Source: Prevotella sp.
GTDB lineage: Bacteria; Bacteroidota; Bacteroidia; Bacteroidales; Bacteroidaceae
NCBI GenBank assembly: GCA_016291495.1
Contig: JAEEXI010000003.1
Coordinates: forward strand, 124,001 to 188,000
Length of the DNA: 64,000 nt
Direction of reading: 5' to 3'
Part shown: positions 8,282-17,774 of the stretch, one piece after another
Numbering within the stretch: position 1 is the stretch's first letter
How the letters are laid out: every line of letters begins with the position of its first letter
Position numbers and translations under genes: made by a program
Notes under the pieces: generated by a model
The model's database searches: none
Seen by the model: the letters and a program-made list of their open reading frames with translations, nothing else
What the model was told of the DNA's origin: nothing

Positions 8282-11200
8282 ATGAGCAAAAAATTATTCC
8301 TTTTAGTGGTCATGATGCTGACATCAACACTGACCATGTTTGCACAGGTTACCACATCCGGTATCAACGGTATCGTCAAGGCTGATAACGAGGAAGTGAT
8401 TGGTGCAACCATTACTGCCAAGCACGTTCCCTCTGGAACGGTTTACCGCGGTATTACCAATGCGAACGGCCGTTTCTCCCTGACGGGTATGCGTGCCGGT
8501 GGTCCTTACGAGGTAGAAATCTCCTACATCGGTTTCCAGCCCAGAAAGTACACGGGCATTGATCTTGTACTGGGTCAGAATGCCGTATTGGATGTGGTCC
8601 TCAACGAGGATGCCAATATGCTGCAGGAGGTACAGGTCGTCTCTTCCGGAGGTCGCAACAACATGCGTACCGACCGTGCTGGTGCTGTCACCAGTGTAAA
8701 TGCCGATCAGATGGCGTTGATTCCTACTATCAGCCGTTCACTGAACGACATGCTGAAGATGACCCCACAGGGTGCTAACACCGTGGGTGGCTTCTCCGTG
8801 GGTGGCGGTAACTATCGTCAGTCATACGTGACCGTCGACGGTGCTGCTTTCAACAATGCCTTCGGTATCGGTTCCAACCTGCCCAGTAACGGTTCTCCTA
8901 TCTCGCTCGATGCCCTCGACCAAATTACCGTATCGGTCTCTCCCTTCGACGTTCGTCAGAGCGGTTTCACGGGTGGTGCCATCAACGCTACCACCAAGAG
9001 CGGTACCAACGATTTCAAGGGTAGTGCCTATTTCTATAACACCAATGTCCACCTGCGTGGTAACAAGGTGGAGGACAATGAGCTGATACGTGAGCGTGCC
9101 CACACCACTACATGGGGTGCCAGCATCGGCGGTCCGATTATCAAGGATAAGCTGTTCTTCTTCCTCAATGGTGAGTACGAGTCTAACGTTTCTGCCGGTC
9201 CTACCCGTTATGCACGTACGGAAGCCGACTGGGGCAGCAATACCATCTACAACCGTCCTACCGTTGCACAGATGGATGAGATGTCGAACTACCTGCAGTC
9301 CAAGTACAATTACAATCCCGGACGCTATCAGGGCTTCTCATTGGATACTCCCGCCTACCGTTTCCTGGCTCGTGTGGACTGGAACATCAACGATAACAAC
9401 CGTGTGAACATCCGTTTCTCACAGACACATTCCAAAGACTCTAATTCTCCTTCGGCATCTACCTCTCCGCTGACTACCAGCGCCATCTATCCTGGAGGTA
9501 GTGGCCGTGGTACCAACTACGCCCTTCCTTTCGAGAGCGCCCGTTACTATCAGGAGAAGAACTTCACCTCACTGGCTGGTGAGTGGAACGCCAAATGGGG
9601 TTCTGTCAACAACGTACTGCGTCTCACCTACTCCTATCAGGACGAGCCACGTAGTGTAGAAGGCGGAACCTTCCCAACAGTGGATATCCTCGAGGACGGC
9701 AACGTACTGACGACCTTCGGTCCTGACCCCTTCACTGCCGGAAACCTGCGTCAGGTAAAGACATTCGTGGCTACCGACGAGGTGACTTGGACGATGGGAC
9801 AGCATAACCTCTTGGCTGGTATTCAGTTTGAGACCAACAACGCAGTCAACGGCTTTGCCCAGGCTGCCAACGGATATTATGTATTCCCTTCTTGGGAGGC
9901 TTTCGTCAATGGCGACAAGCCCTCTGCCTATGGCATCACTGCCAACAGAGCACTCGACGGCTCCATCTTCCAGGCAAAGATGAGATACAACCAGTTCTCG
10001 TTCTATATCCAGGACCAGTGGAATATCTCAGACCGTTTACGCCTGACAGGTGGTCTCCGCTTCGAGATTCCTGGCTATCCTACACTGAAGGACAACTACA
10101 ACGCTCCGTTTGCTGAATTGACATTCGCCGGTGGCAAGTCATACGCTACCGACCAGTTACCTAACGGTACGATGACGATTTCTCCGCGTATCGGTTTCAA
10201 CTGGGATATCCTTGGCAACCAGAAGATTGTCGTCCGTGGAGGTACGGGTTACTTCGTAGGCCGTCTGCCTTTCGTATGGCTCGTTTCTGCTGTGGGTAAC
10301 TCCAACTGCGGTCAGATGCAGTATTTCTATAACAAACCTGCTGACGCTACAGGCGGACAGCCTAACTTCGACCCGACAGTGGCTGGACAGTTGGCACAGC
10401 TGACGCTGGATCCCACAGTCATCACTGCTCCGCAGTCACCGACCATCATCGACAAGAACCTGAAGATGAATGCCGTATGGAAGAGCTCACTGGCTGTCGA
10501 CTTCAAACTGCCTTATGACATCAACTTCTCTTTGGAAGGTGTCTATAGCCACGACTACAATCCCGCTATTGTCACCAACGAGAACTATATTTACGACAAG
10601 GACCTGACGATTGCTCCTAACGACACCCGTCGCATGGTTAAGAAGATTAACAGGAACAACAATGCCTACCTGATTACCAACGCTCCTGACAAGGGCTACT
10701 ACTATTCACTGACGGCATCACTCTCCAAGAAGTTCGACTTCGGTCTCGACCTCTCGGCTTCTTACACCTACTCTAAGTCAAAGACATTCAGTGAGGGACA
10801 AGGTGACCAGGTGACCTCTGCCTACAACAACCGTCGTTTCTCCATCAACGGTATGAACGACATGGAGATGGGCTATGGTACTTATGTGGCTCCTAACCGT
10901 CTGCTGATCTCGGCAACCTACCGTAAGGAATACCTGAAGCACTTCGCCTCTTCCGTCGGTTTGGTTTACGAGGGCATGAACATGGCTTACTTCAAGAGCG
11001 GCTCATATACCAACAATGGTACACGCTACAGCTACACCATGACATCATCTGTCGTCGGTGACGGTGGTTCCAGCTCACTCATCTACGTTCCCGCTTCCCG
11101 TGAGGAACTCGATCAGTGGAACTTCACTCCATATAACTACAAGAACGCCACAGGCGCTACAGTAGAGTACACCGCAGACATGCAGAAGGACGACTTCTGG

Positions 11201-11575
11201 ACCTATATCAATCAGGACGACTACCTGAAAGGCCACAAGGGTCAGTACACAGAGCGTGGCGGTGCCGTTGCTCCTTGGCACCACCAGTTGGACTTCAAGT
11301 TCAACCAGGACTTCTATGTGAAGGTGGGCAAATATCGCAACACCATCCAGTTCGGTATCGATATCAATAACTTGTTGAATCTCATCAACTCTGAGTGGGG
11401 TGTCTATAAGTACGCTACCCGTACCGACCTGTTGAAGACCACTATCAAGGACAACAAGGCGTCTTACCAGTATCAGTTGGATGGCAACTATCGCCACACC
11501 AGTACTTACACGGCTTACAACAGCATGCTGTCAACCTACAGCATCCAGTTCAGCTTGCGTTACATCTTTAACTAA
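8282..11575 (+). CDS. Oar-like TonB-dependent outer-membrane receptor
   Basis: A 1097-residue protein with a signal peptide (1-22), a carboxypeptidase-regulatory-like beta-sandwich (~25-115: GINGIVKADNEEVIGATI, GRFSLTGMRAGGPYEVEISY), a TonB plug (~118-250) and a long beta-barrel ending in an aromatic residue pattern (YSIQFSLRYIFN). It resembles the Oar/OmpA-related TonB receptors of Bacteroidota rather than SusC, and no SusD partner follows. The substrate is unknown. Codon use is strongly biased (GGT, CGT, AAC, CTG), suggesting high expression. A small secreted protein gene follows after 11 bp. Confidence 0.88.
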   Translation: MSKKLFLLVVMMLTSTLTMFAQVTTSGINGIVKADNEEVIGATITAKHVPSGTVYRGITNANGRFSLTGMRAGGPYEVEISYIGFQPRKYTGIDLVLGQNAVLDVVLNEDANMLQEVQVVSSGGRNNMRTDRAGAVTSVNADQMALIPTISRSLNDMLKMTPQGANTVGGFSVGGGNYRQSYVTVDGAAFNNAFGIGSNLPSNGSPISLDALDQITVSVSPFDVRQSGFTGGAINATTKSGTNDFKGSAYFYNTNVHLRGNKVEDNELIRERAHTTTWGASIGGPIIKDKLFFFLNGEYESNVSAGPTRYARTEADWGSNTIYNRPTVAQMDEMSNYLQSKYNYNPGRYQGFSLDTPAYRFLARVDWNINDNNRVNIRFSQTHSKDSNSPSASTSPLTTSAIYPGGSGRGTNYALPFESARYYQEKNFTSLAGEWNAKWGSVNNVLRLTYSYQDEPRSVEGGTFPTVDILEDGNVLTTFGPDPFTAGNLRQVKTFVATDEVTWTMGQHNLLAGIQFETNNAVNGFAQAANGYYVFPSWEAFVNGDKPSAYGITANRALDGSIFQAKMRYNQFSFYIQDQWNISDRLRLTGGLRFEIPGYPTLKDNYNAPFAELTFAGGKSYATDQLPNGTMTISPRIGFNWDILGNQKIVVRGGTGYFVGRLPFVWLVSAVGNSNCGQMQYFYNKPADATGGQPNFDPTVAGQLAQLTLDPTVITAPQSPTIIDKNLKMNAVWKSSLAVDFKLPYDINFSLEGVYSHDYNPAIVTNENYIYDKDLTIAPNDTRRMVKKINRNNNAYLITNAPDKGYYYSLTASLSKKFDFGLDLSASYTYSKSKTFSEGQGDQVTSAYNNRRFSINGMNDMEMGYGTYVAPNRLLISATYRKEYLKHFASSVGLVYEGMNMAYFKSGSYTNNGTRYSYTMTSSVVGDGGSSSLIYVPASREELDQWNFTPYNYKNATGATVEYTADMQKDDFWTYINQDDYLKGHKGQYTERGGAVAPWHHQLDFKFNQDFYVKVGKYRNTIQFGIDINNLLNLINSEWGVYKYATRTDLLKTTIKDNKASYQYQLDGNYRHTSTYTAYNSMLSTYSIQFSLRYIFN

Positions 11576-11586
11576 TCAACCATAGT

Positions 11587-12093
11587 ATGAAAAGAATTCT
11601 GTTTATCACATGCGCTCTGATGGCAGCAATGACCATCAGTGCGCAGAGTATCCAGGGCAACTGGATGGCTCCTGCCCCCTTTGAAGAGAATGATGTCAAA
11701 GGTAACATCTACTTTACCTTCGGTAATACCTTCGAACTGAAGATCATAGCAACAGGCCTAATTGATAACATGGGGTCTATCACCTTTTCTGCTTCCGTCC
11801 CTGGCACCTACAAACAGGAGGGGATATTCTTGAAGCTCAACGTTGATGACAAGCGTTCCGAAGCCAAGATTGAGAAGATGGATTTCAAACCCGAAGTACA
11901 GCAATACTTCGACCAGAACCCTGATGTTAAGAAAAAACTCACCGACGGTTTGATGCCTATCGTCACAGAAATATGCGACGAGCTTGCGAAGGATCTGGGT
12001 GGTAATCAAACATTGACCATCAAGGAGCTTACTGCTACCAAGCTCATCCTTCTTGATGAGGACGAACCCATGGAATTTACAAGGGTCCAGTAG
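11587..12093 (+). CDS. Small secreted protein of unknown function
   Basis: A 168-residue protein with a signal peptide (MKRILFITCALMAAMTISAQ). The mature part begins SIQGNWMAPAPFEEN and alternates short beta strands, which is reminiscent of lipocalin-like or DUF4488-type folds, but I cannot assign a family. The 11-bp gap from the TonB receptor gene and the shared strand make it a probable operon partner, perhaps a periplasmic or surface accessory. A terminator follows at 12119. Confidence 0.75.
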   Translation: MKRILFITCALMAAMTISAQSIQGNWMAPAPFEENDVKGNIYFTFGNTFELKIIATGLIDNMGSITFSASVPGTYKQEGIFLKLNVDDKRSEAKIEKMDFKPEVQQYFDQNPDVKKKLTDGLMPIVTEICDELAKDLGGNQTLTIKELTATKLILLDEDEPMEFTRVQ

Positions 12094-12118
12094 AAGTACC
12101 CCCTTTCCATTTGCATAA

Positions 12119-12152
12119 AAAACCGGAAGCCTCAAAACTTTCGGTTTTTTTT
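12119..12152 (+). terminator. Rho-independent terminator after the TonB receptor operon
   Basis: AAAACCGGAAG (12119-12129) pairs with CTTTCGGTTTT (12138-12148), an 11-bp stem with one G-T pair and an 8-base loop, followed by a T-run. Confidence 0.8.
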
Positions 12153-12154
12153 CG

Positions 12155-12163
12155 TATCTTTGC
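12155..12163 (+). promoter_or_regulatory. -7 element directly in front of a start codon
   Basis: TATCTTTGC is only 3 bp from the ATG at 12167. Since transcription starts a few bases after this element in Bacteroidota, the mRNA should be leaderless or nearly so. It also abuts the upstream terminator. Confidence 0.65.
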
Positions 12164-12166
12164 ACT

Positions 12167-14170
12167 ATGTTATTGAGATGGACATTAGCAATCTTCCTGA
12201 TATTGTTCTCCCTGACTGGTTTTTCTCAGACAAACAACCAATGGGAGGAGGATTTTCGTCAATGGGTGGAGGCAGAGGACTTGGAAATGTCCTCGGTGGA
12301 AGAACTCTATGACATCCTTTCTGAGAAAGCCGCACATCCAGTGAACCTGAATCAGGCCACACGGGAAGACCTGGAACAATTACCCTTCCTCACTGCCCAA
12401 CAAGTAGAGCAGTTGCTCGCCTATATACATCGTTATGGCCCCATCCGTTCATGGGGCGAACTGCAGATGCTGACAACACTGGACACGAAGCGTCGGCAAC
12501 TACTCCAAAATTTCGCTTATGTGGGAGAAGCAAAAGAAGCAGACAACAGGCTCCGGTTAGATTCTGTTTTCCTGCATGGTGACCATCAAATACTGTTCAC
12601 AGGGAAGATTCCTCTCTATACAAGGAAAGGTGATGAAAAGGGGTACTTGGGTCAGCGCTATCGCCATTCTTTCCGCTATCAACTGACTTATCATGACAGG
12701 GTGAAGCTGGGAGTGACGGGAGCACAGGACGCAGGAGAGCCTTTTTTCACGGGTCGGAACCGATGGGGCTATGACTTCTATGCTTACTACCTACAAGTCA
12801 AAGACTTAGGACGGATAGAGAATCTCTGTCTGGGTATGTATCGTGTCCAACTGGGTATGGGACTCATCATCAACGGCGGTTTCTATCTGGGGAAACTTGC
12901 TATCCTACAGTCAATGGGACGCCCCACCACAGTTCTTCGTCCCCATTCTTCCATTTCCACGGAAGGTTATCTTCAGGGAGCGGCAGCTACCATCCGGCTT
13001 CACAAGAACTGGCAGCTCACTGCTTTTGCGTCGTACCGTCCGTTGGATGCTACCCTCAACAAAGACAATACAGCACGGACACTCTATTACAGCAACTACC
13101 ATCGCACTACGACAGAGATGGCAAAAAAGAACAATACCCATGAGGCTGATCTAGGTGGGAGTATCGGGTGGCGTAAGGGAACGCTCTATGCTCGGGCCAA
13201 TATCCTTTATACCCATCTCGACAGGACGTTGGTTCCCCAAAGAGCGAATGCGTCCTATCGCCGTTATGACGCAGAAGGACAGGATTTCCTCAATATGAGT
13301 GTTGACTATGGATATACCAATGCACGACTCTCTTTCTCCGGAGAAACGGCTATCCAACGTCACGGAGCCTTGGCAACCATCCATCGGATAAGCTATCGGC
13401 TGAGCCCGGCATTCACCTTGTTGGCCCTCCATCGCTACTATGACAAGAAATACACAGCACTCCATGCCCAAAGCTTTGCGGAGGGTTCCAACATACAGAA
13501 CGAGCATGGCGTCTATTTGGGTTTTACCTGGCAGCCCTCTTCCAAGTTGACACTTAACTGGTATGCCGACTATGCCCATTTCCCTTGGAAGCGCTATCAG
13601 GTGAGTCTGCCCAGTGACGCCTTCGACACCATGATTCTCGCCCGTACCTTATTAAATAAGAAGTGGAGCTTAGAAGGACGCTATCGCCTGCATATCCGAC
13701 AGATGGATAATACCGATAAGACAATGCTCGTCAATCGCACGGAGCATCGGGCACGCCTGCGCCTCAACTTTGAAGCGCCCTCTGGTCTTTCCCTACAGAC
13801 ACAAGTTGACGGCGTCGCCGTCAACTTCAAGAAAAGCTACCAGGGCTATATGCTCTCCGAACAGATAGCCTACCAGTGGCGGTGGCTGCAACTCTCTGCC
13901 AATGCCGCCTATTTCCATACAGATAATTATGACAGCCGGCTCTATCTATATGAACGGTCCGTACTCTACAACTTCTCGTCCCTCATGTGCTACGGCAAAG
14001 GTATTCGCTATGCCTTGATAAGTCGTGCAGACATCGGAAGACACCTGATGCTTATTGCAAAGATAGGAGTCACCAATTATTTCGACCGCAATAAGATATC
14101 CAGTGGTCTTCAGGAAATCAACGGCTCTTCCATGACTGACGTAGATGTACAGATGAGATGGAAATTTTAA
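12167..14170 (+). CDS. Helix-hairpin-helix protein with predicted outer-membrane beta-barrel
   Basis: A 667-residue protein with an N-terminal signal peptide (1-21). Residues ~50-115 contain ComEA-like helix-hairpin-helix motifs (NLNQATREDLEQLPFLTAQQ and a second SWGELQMLTTLD part). From ~130 to the end the sequence alternates aromatic and polar residues with repeated Y-x-Y strands and finishes MTDVDVQMRWKF, typical of a beta-barrel. This architecture is common in Bacteroidota. The HhH motifs might touch DNA or act as a structural plug; the role is unknown. Confidence 0.8.
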   Translation: MLLRWTLAIFLILFSLTGFSQTNNQWEEDFRQWVEAEDLEMSSVEELYDILSEKAAHPVNLNQATREDLEQLPFLTAQQVEQLLAYIHRYGPIRSWGELQMLTTLDTKRRQLLQNFAYVGEAKEADNRLRLDSVFLHGDHQILFTGKIPLYTRKGDEKGYLGQRYRHSFRYQLTYHDRVKLGVTGAQDAGEPFFTGRNRWGYDFYAYYLQVKDLGRIENLCLGMYRVQLGMGLIINGGFYLGKLAILQSMGRPTTVLRPHSSISTEGYLQGAAATIRLHKNWQLTAFASYRPLDATLNKDNTARTLYYSNYHRTTTEMAKKNNTHEADLGGSIGWRKGTLYARANILYTHLDRTLVPQRANASYRRYDAEGQDFLNMSVDYGYTNARLSFSGETAIQRHGALATIHRISYRLSPAFTLLALHRYYDKKYTALHAQSFAEGSNIQNEHGVYLGFTWQPSSKLTLNWYADYAHFPWKRYQVSLPSDAFDTMILARTLLNKKWSLEGRYRLHIRQMDNTDKTMLVNRTEHRARLRLNFEAPSGLSLQTQVDGVAVNFKKSYQGYMLSEQIAYQWRWLQLSANAAYFHTDNYDSRLYLYERSVLYNFSSLMCYGKGIRYALISRADIGRHLMLIAKIGVTNYFDRNKISSGLQEINGSSMTDVDVQMRWKF

Positions 14171-14179
14171 GGTACAAAT

Positions 14180-14212
14180 TTGGTTTTTCACGCAATTTAC
14201 ACTACCTTTGCC
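14180..14212 (+). promoter_or_regulatory. Promoter of the glycan gene pair
   Basis: TTTG at 14180-14183 and TACCTTTGC at 14204-14212 are separated by 20 bp, the canonical Bacteroidota spacing. The start codon is at 14234. Confidence 0.7.
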
Positions 14213-14233
14213 AACGAAATATTTCGAATATAA

Positions 14234-15013
14234 ATGATTCTATTAAGTTTTGACACTGAGGAGTTTGACGTGCCCCGTGAACATGGGGTGGACTTCTCTT
14301 TGGAAGAGGGGATGAAAGTCTCCATAGAGGGAACAAACCGTATATTGGACGTACTGAAGGAGAATGGCGTAAAGGCGACCTTCTTCTGTACGGGTAATTT
14401 TGCACTGCATGCTCCTGAGGTGATGCAGCGCATCATGGATGAAGGTCATGAGGTGGCGTGTCACGGAGTGGACCACTGGCAACCCAAAGAGACGGACTTC
14501 GCTAAGTCGAAAGAAATTGTGGAGCGTGTGTGCGGACGGAAAGTCTACGGCTATCGCCAGCCCCGTATGTTCCCTGTCAGCGACAGCGAGATAGCACGGG
14601 TGGGCTATACCTACAACTCATCGCTGAACCCAGCGTTCATCCCTGGACGTTATATGCACCTAACAGCCCCGCGTACGTGGTTTATGAAAGGTGACGTGAT
14701 GCAGATTCCTGCATCCGTGAGTCCTTGGATTCGCTTCCCCCTCTTTTGGCTCGCCCTGCATAACCTACCCGAAGTTTTGTACCATTGGTTGGTACGTCGT
14801 ACTCTGAAACATGACGGCTATTTTGTGACCTATTTCCATCCTTGGGAGTTCTACGACCTGAAGGAGCATCCGGAATTCAAGATGCCGTTCATCATCAAGA
14901 ACCACAGCGGCAGGGAGATGATGGAGCGGTTAGGTAATCTGATAAAGATGCTAAAGAACAAAGGAGAAGTCTTTGCAACTTTCTCTGACTTTGTCGAGAA
15001 AGTGAGGAGTTAA
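14234..15013 (+). CDS. Polysaccharide deacetylase family protein (NodB fold)
   Basis: A 259-residue protein with the NodB deacetylase motifs: SFDTEEFD at residues 5-12 (metal/catalytic Asp), ATFFCTGNFA (~50), ACHGVDHWQP (~76, the H-x3-H motif) and YRQPRMF. There is no signal peptide, so it is probably cytoplasmic. It likely removes N-acetyl groups from a lipid-linked sugar during glycan assembly, as expected next to the dolichol-phosphate-mannose-like GT2. Its last two codons and stop (AGG AGT TAA) are the first unit of an octamer array that runs to just before the GT2 start. Confidence 0.85.
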   Translation: MILLSFDTEEFDVPREHGVDFSLEEGMKVSIEGTNRILDVLKENGVKATFFCTGNFALHAPEVMQRIMDEGHEVACHGVDHWQPKETDFAKSKEIVERVCGRKVYGYRQPRMFPVSDSEIARVGYTYNSSLNPAFIPGRYMHLTAPRTWFMKGDVMQIPASVSPWIRFPLFWLALHNLPEVLYHWLVRRTLKHDGYFVTYFHPWEFYDLKEHPEFKMPFIIKNHSGREMMERLGNLIKMLKNKGEVFATFSDFVEKVRS

Positions 15014-15030
15014 GAAGTTAAGGAGTTAAG
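15007..15030 (+). repeat. 8-bp array bridging a stop and the next start
   Basis: GAGTTAAG AAGTTAAG GAGTTAAG, three units, contains the deacetylase stop codon and ends 4 bp before the GT2 ATG. It also provides an AAGGAG Shine-Dalgarno-like sequence. Confidence 0.8.
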
Positions 15031-15034
15031 AACT

Positions 15035-15976
15035 ATGATAAAGTTAGCAACTGTTTCACCCTGTTATAATGAGGAGGAAGTACTACACCAGTCGGTGGAG
15101 CGACTGACAGCACTCTTCGAGCGTATGATTAGCGAAGGACTGATTTCGGAAGACAGCATGATGGTGTTTGTCAATGACGGCAGTCGCGACCGTACGTGGG
15201 ACATCATCCGCGAGTTGCATAAGCAAAACCGTTTCGTGCGTGGCATCAACCTAGCACGTAACGTAGGACATCAGAATGCAATTATGGCGGGTATGATGAC
15301 GGCTAAAGAATGGGCTGATGCCGTCGTGACCATCGATGCCGACCTGCAGGACGACATCGAGTGTATTCCCCAGATGGTGAAGCACTTTGAGGAAGGCAAT
15401 GACATCGTCTATGGTGTGAAGGTATCACGCAAGGCAGACCCACTGATGAAACGGATGTCAGCAATGGCTTTCTACAAGTTGCAGAGTTCGATGGGCGTGG
15501 AGAGTATCTACAACCATGCCGATTTCCGTCTGATGAGCAAGCGCTCCCTCCAGATGTTGTCGGGCTTTGAGGAGCGTAATCTCTACCTGCGCGGACTGAT
15601 TCCGATGATTGGTCTGCCCTCAACGACAGTGGATGATGTGATTGGTGAGCGTCAGGCAGGCTCATCGAAATATACGCTGAAGAAGATGCTGAACCTCGCC
15701 ATGGACGGTATCACGTCGTTCAGTACCCGCCCCATGCAGGCCATCTTCTATATGGGTGTCGTCTTTTTGATGATCGCCTTCTGTATCGGTATTTATGTGA
15801 TACATGCCTTGGTGACAGGCACTGCCGTACCAGGTTGGTCGTCCTTGATACTGTCTATCTGGCTGGTTGGTGGCTTCATCCTCATCTCCTTAGGTATCAC
15901 TGGCACGTATATCGGTAAGATCTATACGGAGGTGAAGCGCCGTCCGCTGTATAACATCCAGGAGATATTGGAGTGA
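15035..15976 (+). CDS. GT2 glycosyltransferase, GtrB/DPM1-like
   Basis: A 313-residue protein. The GT-A domain covers residues 1-225 with VSPCYNEEEVL at the N terminus, FVNDGSRDRTW (~50) and the metal-binding TIDADLQDD (~96). Two transmembrane helices follow at ~233-255 and ~268-292. This is the layout of enzymes that transfer a sugar from a nucleotide donor to undecaprenyl phosphate on the cytoplasmic face (GtrB/ArnC). With the preceding deacetylase and the GT87 proteins nearby, it probably supplies polyprenyl-phosphate sugars for periplasmic glycan modification. Confidence 0.88.
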   Translation: MIKLATVSPCYNEEEVLHQSVERLTALFERMISEGLISEDSMMVFVNDGSRDRTWDIIRELHKQNRFVRGINLARNVGHQNAIMAGMMTAKEWADAVVTIDADLQDDIECIPQMVKHFEEGNDIVYGVKVSRKADPLMKRMSAMAFYKLQSSMGVESIYNHADFRLMSKRSLQMLSGFEERNLYLRGLIPMIGLPSTTVDDVIGERQAGSSKYTLKKMLNLAMDGITSFSTRPMQAIFYMGVVFLMIAFCIGIYVIHALVTGTAVPGWSSLILSIWLVGGFILISLGITGTYIGKIYTEVKRRPLYNIQEILE

Positions 15977-15985
15977 GGAGTTAGG

Positions 15986-17773
15986 TCATTGCATCGCTAA
16001 TCGCAAACCAACGGTCTGTAGCCTGCGCCATGTAACGAGGGGATAGCGGTTAGTGATACGTATATAATAAGGTGTACTCTGGAAGGAGCCTCCTCGGACG
16101 ATACGGAACTGACGACGGAACAACTGGATGAAGAAACCGTTCTTGGGATTCGTATACTCCTCATAAGGACTGTCGCACCACTCTCTCACACCATCCATAT
16201 AACCTTTTGCTTGTTGGACATGCTGGGCAGCATACTCCCATTCTTTCTCCGTCGGCAGACGGAAATGCTTACCTGTCAGTCGGTTAAGCTCCAGTATGAA
16301 GCGAAGGCAATCTTCGTATGACACGTGCTCCACGGGGCGTTGCTTGCCATTGTGTTTGGAAGGATTCTTCCCCATCACAGCTTCCCATAACTCTTGTGTC
16401 ACCTCTGTCTCGCCGATATAGAAATCGTTGACCTTTACCTGATGTGCTGGTCGTTCGTCGGCCTCTGCTTTCGGATCATTAGTACCCATTATGAACTCAC
16501 CACCTTTCACCTGTCGCATCACAAAGGACACGCCACGAACGGTATAGCGCTTGTCTTGTGCCTGCATACCCAACGGCAATAGCAGCATAAGTAGTGGCAG
16601 CAACACTTTCAACTTTAAACTATTCACTTTCAACTTCTCCTTCGGACCAAAAGCCCACCAGATGACCTGTAGCCATGCGATGGTCATGGTATAGACATCC
16701 AACCAGAATGTCTCGTGGATATAGTCATGCAGCCAAGGTGGACAGAGCAAGTCGGTAGGCAGGATGTTGAAGTTGACGAACAACAGCCAGAAAATAACCC
16801 AATCGAAGGTGGTGTGCTTGGGCTGTAGCCAGAAGGCCATCAGATAACCCATCAGGGCAATGATATAGGTATGCGTCTCTGGACTATCGCTCAGGATGAT
16901 GACATAACCCATGATAATGGCTAATGCCTGTACGCGGAAGCGGAAGTCCTGCCAACGCTGGTGTCGCCAGAAGAACAAGGCTCCCAAGACCACCAATACG
17001 GCAATCTGTACGATGCGGAAGTTAGGCAACAGGAACGATTTCAGTCCTCGTGCAAATAGCAGTCCTGGATACTCTACCGCACTATGGTGGTTGAGCAGGT
17101 TGTCTCTCACATCGCCATAAAGGTCGAAGACGTTGAATGCAGGATTGACGGCAGGCAACAGGAAGAGGCCGATACCACACAGGATGGCATAGCCGAAGTT
17201 TCGCCATACCTTCGGATAGCAGAATAGCAGTCCTAACTCCACGATACCGTAAATCTTCGTAGTGGCCGAAAACATAATCAGCAGTACTGCCCAGAAGGGT
17301 TTGTTGCGCTCCAACAGGGTGAAGGCAAACAGGAAAATATAGCAGACCACGAGGTTGTATTGGAAGAAGAAGACATTTTGCAGCAATACAGAGAACAGAA
17401 ACAAAATGATCTTCATCCGATAGGATGCCAAGGGTTTGGGCAATGTCCAGACGGCAAAGAAGAAAAGACTATAATGTAGCAGGTTCCATACGTAGGGTCC
17501 TAACCATGTGGGCAGCATGAAGATAGGGAAGAAAACCACGCAGAACACAGGAGGATAGAGGAAGAAAATGCTATGCGTCTCTGCAAACTCTACCGTATAG
17601 GGGTTCATTCCTCCCCAGAACATCATCGTCGCATCGTGGTAGTCATAGTAGTTATACGCATGGCTGCGGTTCATCTCCAACAATGTGGCGACAATGGTCA
17701 CAACGACGCCTAAACAAAAGACGCACGTCGGATTCATAAAGAACCACTTGATGCCATCAATAAATCTTTTCAT
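15986..17773 (-). CDS. Fusion of a GT87-like membrane glycosyltransferase and a SUMF1/FGE-like domain
   Basis: A 595-residue polypeptide. Residues 1-375 are a DUF2029/GT87 polytopic membrane protein (NPYTVEFAETHSIFFLYPP loop, many helices) that normally uses polyprenyl-phosphate sugars in the periplasm. Residues 391-405 (LPLLMLLLPLGMQAQ) look like the signal peptide of a formerly separate gene. Residues ~415-595 form a formylglycine-generating-enzyme-like domain (GGEFIMGTNDPKAE, TEVTQELWEAVMG, RLPTEKEWEYAA, RIVRGGSF). The conserved C-terminal catalytic cysteines are absent after RGGSF, so FGE activity is unlikely. A heptamer array encodes the junction (residues 379-390). It starts 1 bp after the upstream GT gene. 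Confidence 0.85.
   Translation of the reverse strand: MKRFIDGIKWFFMNPTCVFCLGVVVTIVATLLEMNRSHAYNYYDYHDATMMFWGGMNPYTVEFAETHSIFFLYPPVFCVVFFPIFMLPTWLGPYVWNLLHYSLFFFAVWTLPKPLASYRMKIILFLFSVLLQNVFFFQYNLVVCYIFLFAFTLLERNKPFWAVLLIMFSATTKIYGIVELGLLFCYPKVWRNFGYAILCGIGLFLLPAVNPAFNVFDLYGDVRDNLLNHHSAVEYPGLLFARGLKSFLLPNFRIVQIAVLVVLGALFFWRHQRWQDFRFRVQALAIIMGYVIILSDSPETHTYIIALMGYLMAFWLQPKHTTFDWVIFWLLFVNFNILPTDLLCPPWLHDYIHETFWLDVYTMTIAWLQVIWWAFGPKEKLKVNSLKLKVLLPLLMLLLPLGMQAQDKRYTVRGVSFVMRQVKGGEFIMGTNDPKAEADERPAHQVKVNDFYIGETEVTQELWEAVMGKNPSKHNGKQRPVEHVSYEDCLRFILELNRLTGKHFRLPTEKEWEYAAQHVQQAKGYMDGVREWCDSPYEEYTNPKNGFFIQLFRRQFRIVRGGSFQSTPYYIRITNRYPLVTWRRLQTVGLRLAMQ
16604..16638 (-). repeat. Heptamer array at the GT87/FGE fusion junction
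   Basis: Plus strand units CACTTTC AACTTTA, AACTATT CACTTTC and AACTTCT (5 x 7 bp). The coding strand reads KLKVNSLKLKV in the used frame; other frames contain stops. Confidence 0.8.
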
Positions 17774-17774
17774 C

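Noticed and set aside
8822..9103. Frames on both strands inside the TonB receptor gene
   Set aside because: They are by-products of strong codon bias in a long conserved gene.
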